From the NCBI GenBank assembly GCA_934479825.1, contig CAKSOW010000007.1:1-64000 (forward strand): a stretch of 64,000 nt of DNA, written 5' to 3'. Below are positions 1 through 7,112 of the stretch, piece after piece (position 1 is the first letter of the stretch; the number at the start of each line of letters is the position of its first letter). Both the position numbers and the translations under genes were made by a program. The notes below the pieces were generated by a model, which saw only the letters and a list, made by a program, of their open reading frames with translations, was not told the origin of the DNA and searched no databases. Source of the stretch: an uncultured Eubacteriales bacterium (GTDB lineage Bacteria; Bacillota; Clostridia; Oscillospirales; CAG-382).

Positions 1-23
1 AAATCCGGATATTTAGCGATAGT

Positions 24-129
24 CTCCTTGAAACATGGTCGTCTTGTTCGCGTCCGCTCACAATACTCCCTGTTTCGCGGTCTCCGACACGCCAAAACTT
101 GCCACCGGCAACTTTTGACGCATCCGAGC
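24..129. repeat. 106-bp direct repeat, copy 1
   Basis: Starts CTCCTTGAAACATGG and ends CCGAGC. It recurs almost unchanged at 290-396, differing by one inserted G and a few substitutions, giving a 266-bp period. The two copies bracket the foldable element at 157-269. No function recognised; no convincing coding potential. Confidence 0.85.
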
Positions 130-156
130 GTCTGATCTGCGGTTTCCCTTTCGCAC

Positions 157-269
157 CGGTTCAAAACATGGCCGTGCGTATTGCAGCACTTATAAAATTT
201 CGCAAAAAATCTTAACGCGCAGAACCTTTCAAATTTTATCTATAATCCCACCGCACGGGTTTTGAACCG
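157..269. repeat. 113-bp foldable dispersed element, copy A
   Basis: Bounded by perfect 11-bp terminal inverted repeats, CGGTTCAAAAC and GTTTTGAACCG, continued after a short bulge by CCGTGCG pairing with CGCACGG. An inverted 113-bp copy lies at 53253-53365 and a diverged 115-bp copy at 53855-53969. It contains no open frame of note. It may be a MITE-like element or a structured RNA. It is followed at 279-287 by a small GGCGAAGCC hairpin. Confidence 0.8.
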
Positions 270-289
270 AGGTCGCAGGGCGAAGCCGA

Positions 290-396
290 CTCCTTGAAAC
301 ATGGTCGTCTTGTTCGCGTCCGCTCACAATACTCCCTGTTTCGGCGGTCTCCGACACGCCAAAACTTGCCACCGGCAACTTTTGACGCGTCCGAGC
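290..396. repeat. 106-bp direct repeat, copy 2
   Basis: Second copy of the repeat at 24-129; it leads directly into the hairpin array at 410-537. Confidence 0.85.
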
Positions 397-409
397 ATCT
401 GCTTTTTGG

Positions 410-638
410 TTCTTTTTGCAGAAGCAAAAAGAACGTAAAAACGTCTCTTTGTATTACTTTTTCGTACAGGCGAAAAAGTAACGTAAAAACGGCTCTAAGG
501 GAAATTTTTCGAGAAAAGAAAAGCTTCCCTTAGAGCCTCTTCCTAAGCCTTTGCAAAAAAATAAGACGGCTCCCAGCCACCCTTTCAGGGCGGCAAACTC
601 ACGCTGGCGCGTGAGTATCGGTAGGCGGCAAAGCCGCC
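410..638. repeat. Hairpin array between repeat block and transporter gene
   Basis: Successive perfect inverted repeats: TTCTTTTTGC/GCAAAAAGAA (410-433), TTACTTTTTCG/CGAAAAAGTAA (454-481), a 13-bp stem GGCTCTAAGGGAA (491-503 with 525-537), CTCACGC/GCGTGAG (598-615) and GGCGGC/GCCGCC (624-638). The last one directly abuts the stop codon of the minus-strand ATPase gene and could end its transcript. The segment 580-638 matches, in reverse, 53080-53150. Confidence 0.75.
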
Positions 639-639
639 T

Positions 640-1419
640 TTAATTGACGGCATTTTCCAAGGATTTGCTGAGAAACGACTTTAACTTTTCACTTTTCGGT
701 TCGCCGAAAATCTCATCCGGCGTGCCTTGTTCCTCTACCAGACCGTCCGCCATGTATATGATCCGGTCGGAAACACCGCGTGCAAATCCCAATTCGTGTG
801 TTACGATGATCATGGTCGTATCGGTGTCCTTTAATTCGCGGATAACACGCAAAACTTCCCCCGTCAACTCCGGATCAAGCGCCGAGGTCGGCTCGTCAAA
901 GCACAATACATCCGGACTCATGGAAAGCGCACGTGCAATGGCAACGCGTTGCTGTTGACCGCCGGAAAGGTCACAGGGGTACGACTTTGCCTTTTCATAT
1001 AAGCCGACTTCCCGGAGCAAATCATAGGCCCGTTCGGTAATCTGCTCTTTGGAAAGCCCGTCCGGTTTCTTCTTTTCAAGAAGCTCGCTGGCTAACGTCA
1101 GATTTTTGAGTACCGTATATTGCGGAAACAGATTGAACGACTGAAAGACTAGCCCGAAATGCAGGTGATTCTGCCGTAATTCTTTTTCGGATAAACGCCG
1201 CTTTTGCGAAGCGTTATAAATCTCTTTTCCGTTAATGGTGATACTGCCGGCATCCGGTGTTTCCAAAAAGTTGAGACAGCGTAAGAGCGTCGTTTTACCG
1301 CTGCCGGAGGAACCCAAGATCGATAAAACCTCGCCTTTTTCCAGTGAAAAATCGATGCCTTTCAAGACATCCAGTTTCCCATAGCTTTTGCGGATATTTT
1401 TTACTTCCAATAAAGACAT
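640..1419 (-). CDS. Polar amino-acid ABC transporter, ATP-binding protein
   Basis: Cytoplasmic ATPase (259 aa) that powers uptake of a polar amino acid, of the GlnQ/HisP type. Visible are Walker A GSSGSGKTT (about residues 36-44), the signature LSGGQQQR, and Walker B VLCFDEPTSALDP followed by the H-loop region IIVTHE. Length is usual for the family. The start is preceded by GGAGG. It is the last gene of a three-gene minus-strand operon (binding protein, permease, ATPase), 18 bp after the permease. The substrate (Gln, Glu, Arg, His or cystine) cannot be told from sequence alone. Confidence 0.95.
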   Translation of the reverse strand: MSLLEVKNIRKSYGKLDVLKGIDFSLEKGEVLSILGSSGSGKTTLLRCLNFLETPDAGSITINGKEIYNASQKRRLSEKELRQNHLHFGLVFQSFNLFPQYTVLKNLTLASELLEKKKPDGLSKEQITERAYDLLREVGLYEKAKSYPCDLSGGQQQRVAIARALSMSPDVLCFDEPTSALDPELTGEVLRVIRELKDTDTTMIIVTHELGFARGVSDRIIYMADGLVEEQGTPDEIFGEPKSEKLKSFLSKSLENAVN

Positions 1420-1437
1420 TTCGGTTTCCTCCTTCCG

Positions 1438-2142
1438 TTATCCTTTATAATAATCGAGTTTCTTTTCAATATAGCCGAATAACAGCGTCAATACGCCGCA
1501 GAAAATGAGATAGTATGCGCCGGTATAAAAGAGCGGCCAGACAAGACCCTCCATTTTGGCGAATTTCTGCGCCGACCAAATGATCTCATATACGGCAATC
1601 ACGCGCGCAAGGGAGGTATCCTTGACTAGCGTAATGATTTCATTGCCCATGGGCGGAACGATCTTTTTGATGACCTGAAACAGGATAACCTTGAAAAATA
1701 CCTGCATTTTGGTCATGCCAAGCACGGCGCCTGCCTCATATTGGCCGCGCGGCATGCTTTCAATCCCGCCGCGGTAGATTTCGGAAAAGTAGCAGGCATA
1801 ATTGATGATGAACGCTACCATGACCGCCGTAAAACGGTCGGGAACAGAAAGACCTGCAAGCGCATTCACAAGAGCTCCGCCGCCGCCGAGCGAGGAAGCC
1901 CATTTGCCGATAAAGCCGGGCATGTAGAAGATGGCGATGAGCTGTAACATGAGTGGCGTTCCGCGGATGATCCAGACAAATACGCGGATCAGCCACCGTA
2001 ACGGTCTGAACCGGCTCATAGAGCCAAAGCTGACGATAAGGCCGAGCGGCAGGGAAAAAACAAGCGTCAGTGCGAAAATCTTCAAGGTCATTCCGAAGCC
2101 TTCCAAAAGGGAAAGCGTTACGCGGATAAATTCTGCATTCAT
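1438..2142 (-). CDS. Polar amino-acid ABC transporter, permease
   Basis: Integral membrane permease of the His/Glu/Gln/Arg family (234 aa). It has several hydrophobic spans and the EAA-like cytoplasmic loop around QYEAGAVLGMTKMQVFFKVIL, which contacts the ATPase. The start chosen is the ATG beginning MNAEFIRVTL, because a GGAAAGGA ribosome site precedes it; an in-frame upstream extension lacks both a ribosome site and family similarity. It lies between binding protein and ATPase in the operon. Confidence 0.93.
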   Translation of the reverse strand: MNAEFIRVTLSLLEGFGMTLKIFALTLVFSLPLGLIVSFGSMSRFRPLRWLIRVFVWIIRGTPLMLQLIAIFYMPGFIGKWASSLGGGGALVNALAGLSVPDRFTAVMVAFIINYACYFSEIYRGGIESMPRGQYEAGAVLGMTKMQVFFKVILFQVIKKIVPPMGNEIITLVKDTSLARVIAVYEIIWSAQKFAKMEGLVWPLFYTGAYYLIFCGVLTLLFGYIEKKLDYYKG

Positions 2143-2259
2143 GTATTCTAAAATCCTTTCCGGTGTTCGTCGGTCATTTCTTATAGTAAGACAGCAAATT
2201 TCTTGCGGCAGAAAACCTGACGGTTTAAACAAATCCGAAAGATTTTCTCTCGCAAGAAA

Positions 2260-2292
2260 GGCAGAAAGCCCGTTTCTGACGAGCTTTCTGCC
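2260..2292 (-). terminator. Hairpin between binding-protein and permease genes
   Basis: 10-bp arms GGCAGAAAGC/GCTTTCTGCC, followed on the minus strand by a pyrimidine run CTTTCTT. Likely a partial terminator making the binding protein more abundant than the membrane parts, common in such operons. Confidence 0.55.
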
Positions 2293-2310
2293 GGTAAAGG
2301 CGAAGCTTTT

Positions 2311-3192
2311 TTATTCAGCGTCGAGAGCGAGGGTCAAGTCGTACTTTTTAGCGAGAGCCGGAAGAGTGCCGTCTTTGTTCAACTCGTCGATAATGCCGTT
2401 GACTTTTTCGGTCAGATCAGAATCCTTGCGGAAACCGATGCCGTATTCTTCGGAAGTGAGCGAGAGACCGTAGGTAAGGTCGGCATAGTTCGTGCCTTCG
2501 CCGGTCATGGCGTTTGCCATGGTGATATCGATGACGCAAGCGTCCTCAGCGCCGGCGGCTACTTCCATGAGCGCGTCTGCCTGGGTACCGACTTCGGTTG
2601 CGGTGTATCCGGCGTCTGCAATGGCCTCAGCTCCGGCAGAGCCTGCTTCGGCGACAAAGGTGAGATCCTTTAAGGATTCGACGGTGGTGTAGTCGGCAAT
2701 CTTGTCTTTGTTCATAACAAGAACCTGTGCGTTGACAACATAGGCTTTGGAGCAATTCATGCTGTTCAATACTTCGTTTGTCAGCGTCATGCCGTTCCAT
2801 ACACAGTCAATGGCTTTGGAATTCAATTCAAATACCTTGTTGTCCCAATCGATTTCGACGAACTCTGCTGTTACACCGAGCTTTTCAGCTACGGCTTCAG
2901 CAAATTCGGTATCAAAGCCGGTCCATTTGCCGTCTTCCTTGTAGTTCATCGGTTCGTATTCGGTGATACCGACAACGAGCGTTCCCTTTTCGGTGACATA
3001 AGCAAGGTCGCTGTCTGTTTTGGTTTCGGCGTCTTTGTTGTCATCGGCAGTGTCATTTGGGGTTTCGGCATTTGGCTGTTCGCTCTGAACATCCTTATCG
3101 TCGGTGACGGTGTCTTTTTTGCCGCAGGCGGTGAAGGCGATGAGGCTGGCTGCCATCATCAGGGCTAATACGATTGCAAGTGTCTTTTTCAT
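2311..3192 (-). CDS. Polar amino-acid ABC transporter, substrate-binding lipoprotein
   Basis: Extracellular receptor of the operon (293 aa, SBP family 3). It opens with a lipoprotein signal peptide ending in the lipobox-like FTAC (cysteine about residue 23), then an acidic linker (about residues 24-60). The binding domain begins at LVVGITEYEPMNYKEDGKW, and GFDTEFAEAVAEKLGV is typical of the family. AGGAG precedes the ATG. A consensus promoter lies 45 bp upstream, so this is the operon's first gene. Confidence 0.95.
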   Translation of the reverse strand: MKKTLAIVLALMMAASLIAFTACGKKDTVTDDKDVQSEQPNAETPNDTADDNKDAETKTDSDLAYVTEKGTLVVGITEYEPMNYKEDGKWTGFDTEFAEAVAEKLGVTAEFVEIDWDNKVFELNSKAIDCVWNGMTLTNEVLNSMNCSKAYVVNAQVLVMNKDKIADYTTVESLKDLTFVAEAGSAGAEAIADAGYTATEVGTQADALMEVAAGAEDACVIDITMANAMTGEGTNYADLTYGLSLTSEEYGIGFRKDSDLTEKVNGIIDELNKDGTLPALAKKYDLTLALDAE

Positions 3193-3236
3193 TGTTGCGT
3201 TACTCCTTTAATACTTTAATTTGTTGAAGTGAGGCT

Positions 3237-3265
3237 ATTATAGCATGGTTTTCCGGGTTTGTCAA
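3237..3265 (-). promoter_or_regulatory. Sigma-A promoter of the amino-acid transporter operon
   Basis: On the minus strand: TTGACA, 17 bp, TATAAT. Perfect consensus. Confidence 0.85.
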
Positions 3266-3293
3266 GGCTTTTTTTAAAATTTACAGGCAAGTC

Positions 3294-3322
3294 TTGTATT
3301 TTTCGACTTTTTTTACTATAAT
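3294..3322 (+). promoter_or_regulatory. Sigma-A promoter of the DUF362 gene
   Basis: TTGTAT, 17 bp, TATAAT; divergent from the transporter promoter. Confidence 0.75.
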
Positions 3323-3385
3323 AGTACCGTAAAGATATCTGCTTTTGTGAAAAAACGGCAAAATGAAAGAACAGGAGTGTTTGAT

Positions 3386-4249
3386 ATGGCAGCAAAAGTT
3401 TATTTTACAAAAGAAATAAGTCCCGAAAATGTGCTTAAATTATATGATGCGGTCGGCAAAAAGTTAGACGGCAAAACGGCAATCAAGCTGCATTCAGGAG
3501 AAGTCGGCAACCAGAACTTTTTGAAGCCGGATTTCTGGAAACCGGTGATTGAACATGTCGGCGGTACGGTGTGCGAATGCAACACGGCATATGACGGCAT
3601 GCGCAACACGACCGAAAAGCATCGGATCACTCTGGAAAAACACGGTTGGAGCAAAAATTTTGACGTGGATCTTCTGGACGCGACCGGACCGGATCTCGTT
3701 CTTGAAATTCCGAACGGAAAGATTATCAAGAAAAACTATGTAGGCAAGGATCTTGCCAAATACGATTCGCTTTTGGTGCTTTCGCATTTCAAAGGACATC
3801 CCATGGGCGGTTACGGCGGCGCGCTCAAACAGCTTTCCATCGGCATTGCGTCGTCTCACGGCAAAGCGTATATCCATGGCGCAGGTAAGCCGGAAAATCT
3901 TTGGACAGCTGACCACGACAGCTTTTTGGAAGCTATGGCGGACGCGGCTTCGTCGGTGGTGAAGTATTTTGACGGCAAGGCCGTGTATATCAACGTCATG
4001 AAGAACATGTCGGTCGATTGCGACTGTTGTGCAGTTGCAGAGGACCCGTGCATGAAAGATATCGGCATGTTGGCGTCGGTTGACCCGATTGCGATTGACC
4101 GTGCCTGCCTCGACCTTGTGTATGCGTCGGACGATCCGGGAAGAGATCATCTGATCGAACGCATTGAATCGCGCAACGGTGCGCACACCATCGACGCGGC
4201 GGCCGCTCTCGGTTTCGGTGAGACGGCTTACGAGTTGGTCGAAATCTGA
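3386..4249 (+). CDS. DUF362 domain protein
   Basis: A 287-aa protein of the DUF362 family, which is often fused to or found with iron-sulfur domains but has no settled function. Family-like stretches include HSGEVGNQNFLKPDFW near the start, HFKGHPMGGYGGALKQLSIG in the middle and SVDPIAIDRACLDL near the end. A cysteine cluster (VDCDCCAVAEDPC, about residues 210-222) could bind metal. The start is the ATG with AGGAG 8 nt upstream; a TTG/GTG-type extension upstream is not supported. It stands alone, convergent with the DUF6472 gene. Confidence 0.85.
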   Translation: MAAKVYFTKEISPENVLKLYDAVGKKLDGKTAIKLHSGEVGNQNFLKPDFWKPVIEHVGGTVCECNTAYDGMRNTTEKHRITLEKHGWSKNFDVDLLDATGPDLVLEIPNGKIIKKNYVGKDLAKYDSLLVLSHFKGHPMGGYGGALKQLSIGIASSHGKAYIHGAGKPENLWTADHDSFLEAMADAASSVVKYFDGKAVYINVMKNMSVDCDCCAVAEDPCMKDIGMLASVDPIAIDRACLDLVYASDDPGRDHLIERIESRNGAHTIDAAAALGFGETAYELVEI

Positions 4250-4291
4250 TACAGAGTTGCTTTTTCAAGAAAAAGCGAATAAAACCGATTT

Positions 4292-4328
4292 TTCGCCCGG
4301 CGGTTTGTTTATCAAGCCGTCGGGCGAA
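4292..4328. terminator. Hairpin between convergent genes
   Basis: 16-bp imperfect stem TTCGCCCGGCGGTTTG/CAAGCCGTCGGGCGAA (two wobble pairs), followed on the plus strand by TGTTTTG. Probable terminator for the DUF362 gene. Confidence 0.55.
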
Positions 4329-4339
4329 TGTTTTGAAAG

Positions 4340-4543
4340 CTACATTTGTTTTTTGACAATGCTGTATTCATCGTACAGCTTAAAATACGGACAGTTTTGG
4401 AACTTTCCCTTTAAATAGTACAGCATTTCGTCTTCATCCAATGCCATACTGCACATGGAAATTCCGGTGTCCTCGTCCTCGCGGTAATAAAAGCAAAAAT
4501 CACAATTGGTGGCAGGTTGCTTGCTTTTGGGTTCTTTACTCAT
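4340..4543 (-). CDS. Small cysteine-containing protein, DUF6472-like
   Basis: A 67-aa protein with CDFC (residues 14-17), a further C in SMCSMALDEDEM, and NCPYFKLYDEYSIVKKQM at the end. This pattern (CxxC, acidic middle, CPYFxxYDEY tail) matches my recollection of the clostridial DUF6472 family; the spaced cysteines suggest metal binding. It follows the CDF exporter by 23 bp on the same strand and probably shares its transcript, consistent with a metal-related role, which is inference. Confidence 0.75.
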   Translation of the reverse strand: MSKEPKSKQPATNCDFCFYYREDEDTGISMCSMALDEDEMLYYLKGKFQNCPYFKLYDEYSIVKKQM

Positions 4544-4566
4544 ACATTTTCTTCTTTCAGATAAAC

Positions 4567-5739
4567 TTAGATATAACTGCGGTCCACCGTGATGACGGCA
4601 AAATAGCGGATATCTTCAAAAGTACCCAAATAGTCCCGGAGCGTCTTTTTTATCTGCTCGTCGGAAAGCTTGCTGTCATAAGGAATTACAATATCAAAAA
4701 TCACGTTGGTGTGCGTTCGTCCTTTAACCAACCGGAAATCGTGCAAGGATATTTCAGGGGACAGGGCGGCATGTGCGAACTCTGTCAGGCTTTTCTTCAA
4801 ATCTTCGGATTCGTGATCCCCGGTGGCGATGGGGTCCATGTGGATAACTGCACTGCAACCTAATTTTTCGGCAAGATATTTTTCGATATTGTCAATGACG
4901 TCATGTGTTTCGCTGAAATCTGCGTTTTCGTCAACTTCGGCATGTAAGGAAACCATAATGCGTCCCGGACCGTAGTCGTGAACGATTAAATCATGAATGC
5001 CCCGTACTTCGGGATAAGACATGACAATATGCCGGATTTCCTCCACAAATTCTTTTTTCGGCGGTTGTCCGAGTAAAGGGTTTATCGTGTCGCGCGCGGC
5101 GTTGAAGCCGGTGTACAGAATAAACAGCGCCACGGCAAGTCCGCAATATCCGTCTAAATTGAGATTGGAAAATGAACTGAACAGCGTGACAAGGAAAACT
5201 ACGCCGGTGGATACCACATCGGATTTGCTGTCGGCGGCCGTGGCTTTCATGGAAACCGAATCGATTTTTTCGCCGACCGTGCGGTTATAAAAGCTCATAT
5301 AAAGCTTAACGCCGATCGATACGGCAAGAACCGAAAAAGTAAGCACATTTGCTTCAACAGTTTCGGGATGGAGTATCTTGTCAAGCGAGCTTTTGGCTAA
5401 CTCAATGCCCATAAGCATGATGACAAGCGACACAATGAGCCCGGAAATGTACTCAAACCGACCGTGCCCGAACGGGTGCTCTTTATCCGGCTTTTCGGCG
5501 GCAAGCTTAAAGCCGATCAGCGTGATGACCGAGCTTCCTGCGTCCGACAGGTTGTTGAACGCGTCAGCCGTCACAGCGACTGAACCGGAAAGAATACCGG
5601 CGGCAAGTTTGAAAGCAAACAGCAGAATGTTGAGAAAAATACCGACAACGCCGCACAGAATGCCGTAGGACGTGCGCACGGCCGGAGACCGGTAATCGCG
5701 GTAATTCCGGATGAACATCCGGCTAAGGAGTGAAATCAT
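4567..5739 (-). CDS. Cation diffusion facilitator family transporter
   Basis: Proton-coupled divalent metal exporter of the inner membrane (390 aa). N-terminal six-helix region contains ADAFNNLSD (NxxxD in helix 2) and ADSKSD (DxxxD in helix 5) as metal sites, and HPFGHGRFEYISGL is the family hallmark. The cytoplasmic domain (about residue 210 on) contains IHDLIVHDYGPGR, and an additional ~90-residue C-terminal segment follows. The N/D rather than H in helix 2 favours Mn(II) over Zn(II) by family rules, not proven. GGAAGAA precedes the ATG. Confidence 0.92.
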   Translation of the reverse strand: MISLLSRMFIRNYRDYRSPAVRTSYGILCGVVGIFLNILLFAFKLAAGILSGSVAVTADAFNNLSDAGSSVITLIGFKLAAEKPDKEHPFGHGRFEYISGLIVSLVIMLMGIELAKSSLDKILHPETVEANVLTFSVLAVSIGVKLYMSFYNRTVGEKIDSVSMKATAADSKSDVVSTGVVFLVTLFSSFSNLNLDGYCGLAVALFILYTGFNAARDTINPLLGQPPKKEFVEEIRHIVMSYPEVRGIHDLIVHDYGPGRIMVSLHAEVDENADFSETHDVIDNIEKYLAEKLGCSAVIHMDPIATGDHESEDLKKSLTEFAHAALSPEISLHDFRLVKGRTHTNVIFDIVIPYDSKLSDEQIKKTLRDYLGTFEDIRYFAVITVDRSYI

Positions 5740-5763
5740 GTATATTCTTCCAAACGTAAAGTG

Positions 5764-5792
5764 ATTATACCGCTTGGACTGCCGGCTGCCTA
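5764..5792 (-). promoter_or_regulatory. Possible promoter of the CDF gene
   Basis: Minus strand TAGGCA, 17 bp, TATAAT, the -35 lying at the end of the upstream gene. Confidence 0.5.
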
Positions 5793-7112
5793 TTTAACAG
5801 CATAGGTTTCCGCTTTTTGTGTGCTTTCTGCCTTTGCATTGGACAGCATGAGTTTTATGCGGTTTTCTTGGTTGATCTTGGTGGCGCCCGCGTCGTAATC
5901 GACGGCGACAATGTTGGCATTCGGGTATTTTTCCTTTAACGGTTTCATCATGCCTTTTCCGACGATATGGTTGGGCAGACAGCCGAAAGGCTGGGCGCAC
6001 ACAATGTTGTTGACGCCCTCTTCAATCAGTTCTGCCATTTCGGCAGTGAGAAGCCAGCCCTCGCCCATTTTCGCGCCGTGCCCGATGAGACCGTCAGCCA
6101 GATCGATTACACGGCCGAACGGCGTCGGAGGCTCGAAAACGCCTTGCTTTTTCATTAAATCAATGATATCTTTCTGCTTTTTCTCAAAAAATTTCAGTGC
6201 CGCACCGAAAATAAGCCCTTTGCCTTTTTTCATGCCGAGAAGTTTGGCGTCGGTGACTGAGTTGTGACAGGAAAACATGCAGAAATCGAGCAGTCCGGGC
6301 ATGACGACTTCGGCGTTTTCGGAAAGCAGAAATTTCTCTAATTCATTGTTGCCTAAGGGAGAAAATTTGACAAAAATTTCCCCGACAATGCCGACGCGCA
6401 CTTTCTTTTCGGAAGAACGCGGAATAGCGGCAAAATCTGCTAAAATGTCCTTATAGAACTGCTTGACGGCCGAATAGCCGAGCTTGCCGTTTTTAGCCAT
6501 GTCGTGCGTCAGCTTTTCGACCCATCTGTCGCAGACGCGCTCGGTGTCGCCGGCGTTTAATTCATACGGCAGACACTGGTTTTTGAGCAACATGATCAAG
6601 TCGCCGAGCATGGCCGCATACAAAAGCCGGATGGCAAGCGGCACGGTGACTTTGAACGCACTGCCTTTTTCAAGACCGGCAAAGTTTAGGGAAATGACCG
6701 GAATATGGCCGTAACCGGCTTTTTTTAACGCTTTGCGGAGCAGAAAGATATAGTTGGAGGCACGGCAGCCGCCGCCGGTCTGGGTGATGAGGAGCGCTAA
6801 CTTGTTCGTATCGTATTTGCCGCTCTCAATGGCAGACAACATCTGTCCGATGACCAAAAGCGCCGGATAGCAGGTGTCGTTATGTACATATTTCAAACCG
6901 TACTCGATTACGCTTGAATCGTAGTTTTCCAAAAGGACGGCGTTGTAGCCGAACGAGCGCAGAATACCGGTCATGATCTTGAAATGGTTCGGGAGCATGG
7001 TCGGGACTAAAATGGTGTAATCTAACATGCTTTCGTCGAACACTACATGGTCAGCCGTATTGACTTCACAGCTGCCTGCCGCGCAAGACTCTTTTTGCAT
7101 GGTTTCGCTCAT
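5790..7112 (-). CDS. Acyl-CoA dehydratase activase-related protein, C-terminal part as a separate gene
   Basis: 440 aa, related to the C-terminal portion of the ~1400-aa CoA-substrate-specific enzyme activases of Clostridia and to 2-hydroxyacyl-CoA dehydratase components. Cysteines occur in GSC, HNDTCYPALLVIGQM, TGGGCRASNY and CMFSCHNSVT, consistent with an Fe-S-linked protein. Its ATG overlaps the stop of the 995-aa activase by 4 nt (ATGA), so the two are translationally coupled. The true substrate is unknown; no dehydratase subunits lie nearby. Confidence 0.8.
   Translation of the reverse strand: MSETMQKESCAAGSCEVNTADHVVFDESMLDYTILVPTMLPNHFKIMTGILRSFGYNAVLLENYDSSVIEYGLKYVHNDTCYPALLVIGQMLSAIESGKYDTNKLALLITQTGGGCRASNYIFLLRKALKKAGYGHIPVISLNFAGLEKGSAFKVTVPLAIRLLYAAMLGDLIMLLKNQCLPYELNAGDTERVCDRWVEKLTHDMAKNGKLGYSAVKQFYKDILADFAAIPRSSEKKVRVGIVGEIFVKFSPLGNNELEKFLLSENAEVVMPGLLDFCMFSCHNSVTDAKLLGMKKGKGLIFGAALKFFEKKQKDIIDLMKKQGVFEPPTPFGRVIDLADGLIGHGAKMGEGWLLTAEMAELIEEGVNNIVCAQPFGCLPNHIVGKGMMKPLKEKYPNANIVAVDYDAGATKINQENRIKLMLSNAKAESTQKAETYAVK

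Noticed and set aside
236..427. 63-codon minus-strand frame across the 106-bp repeat
   Set aside because: Lies wholly in repeat sequence, no ribosome site, composition not protein-like.
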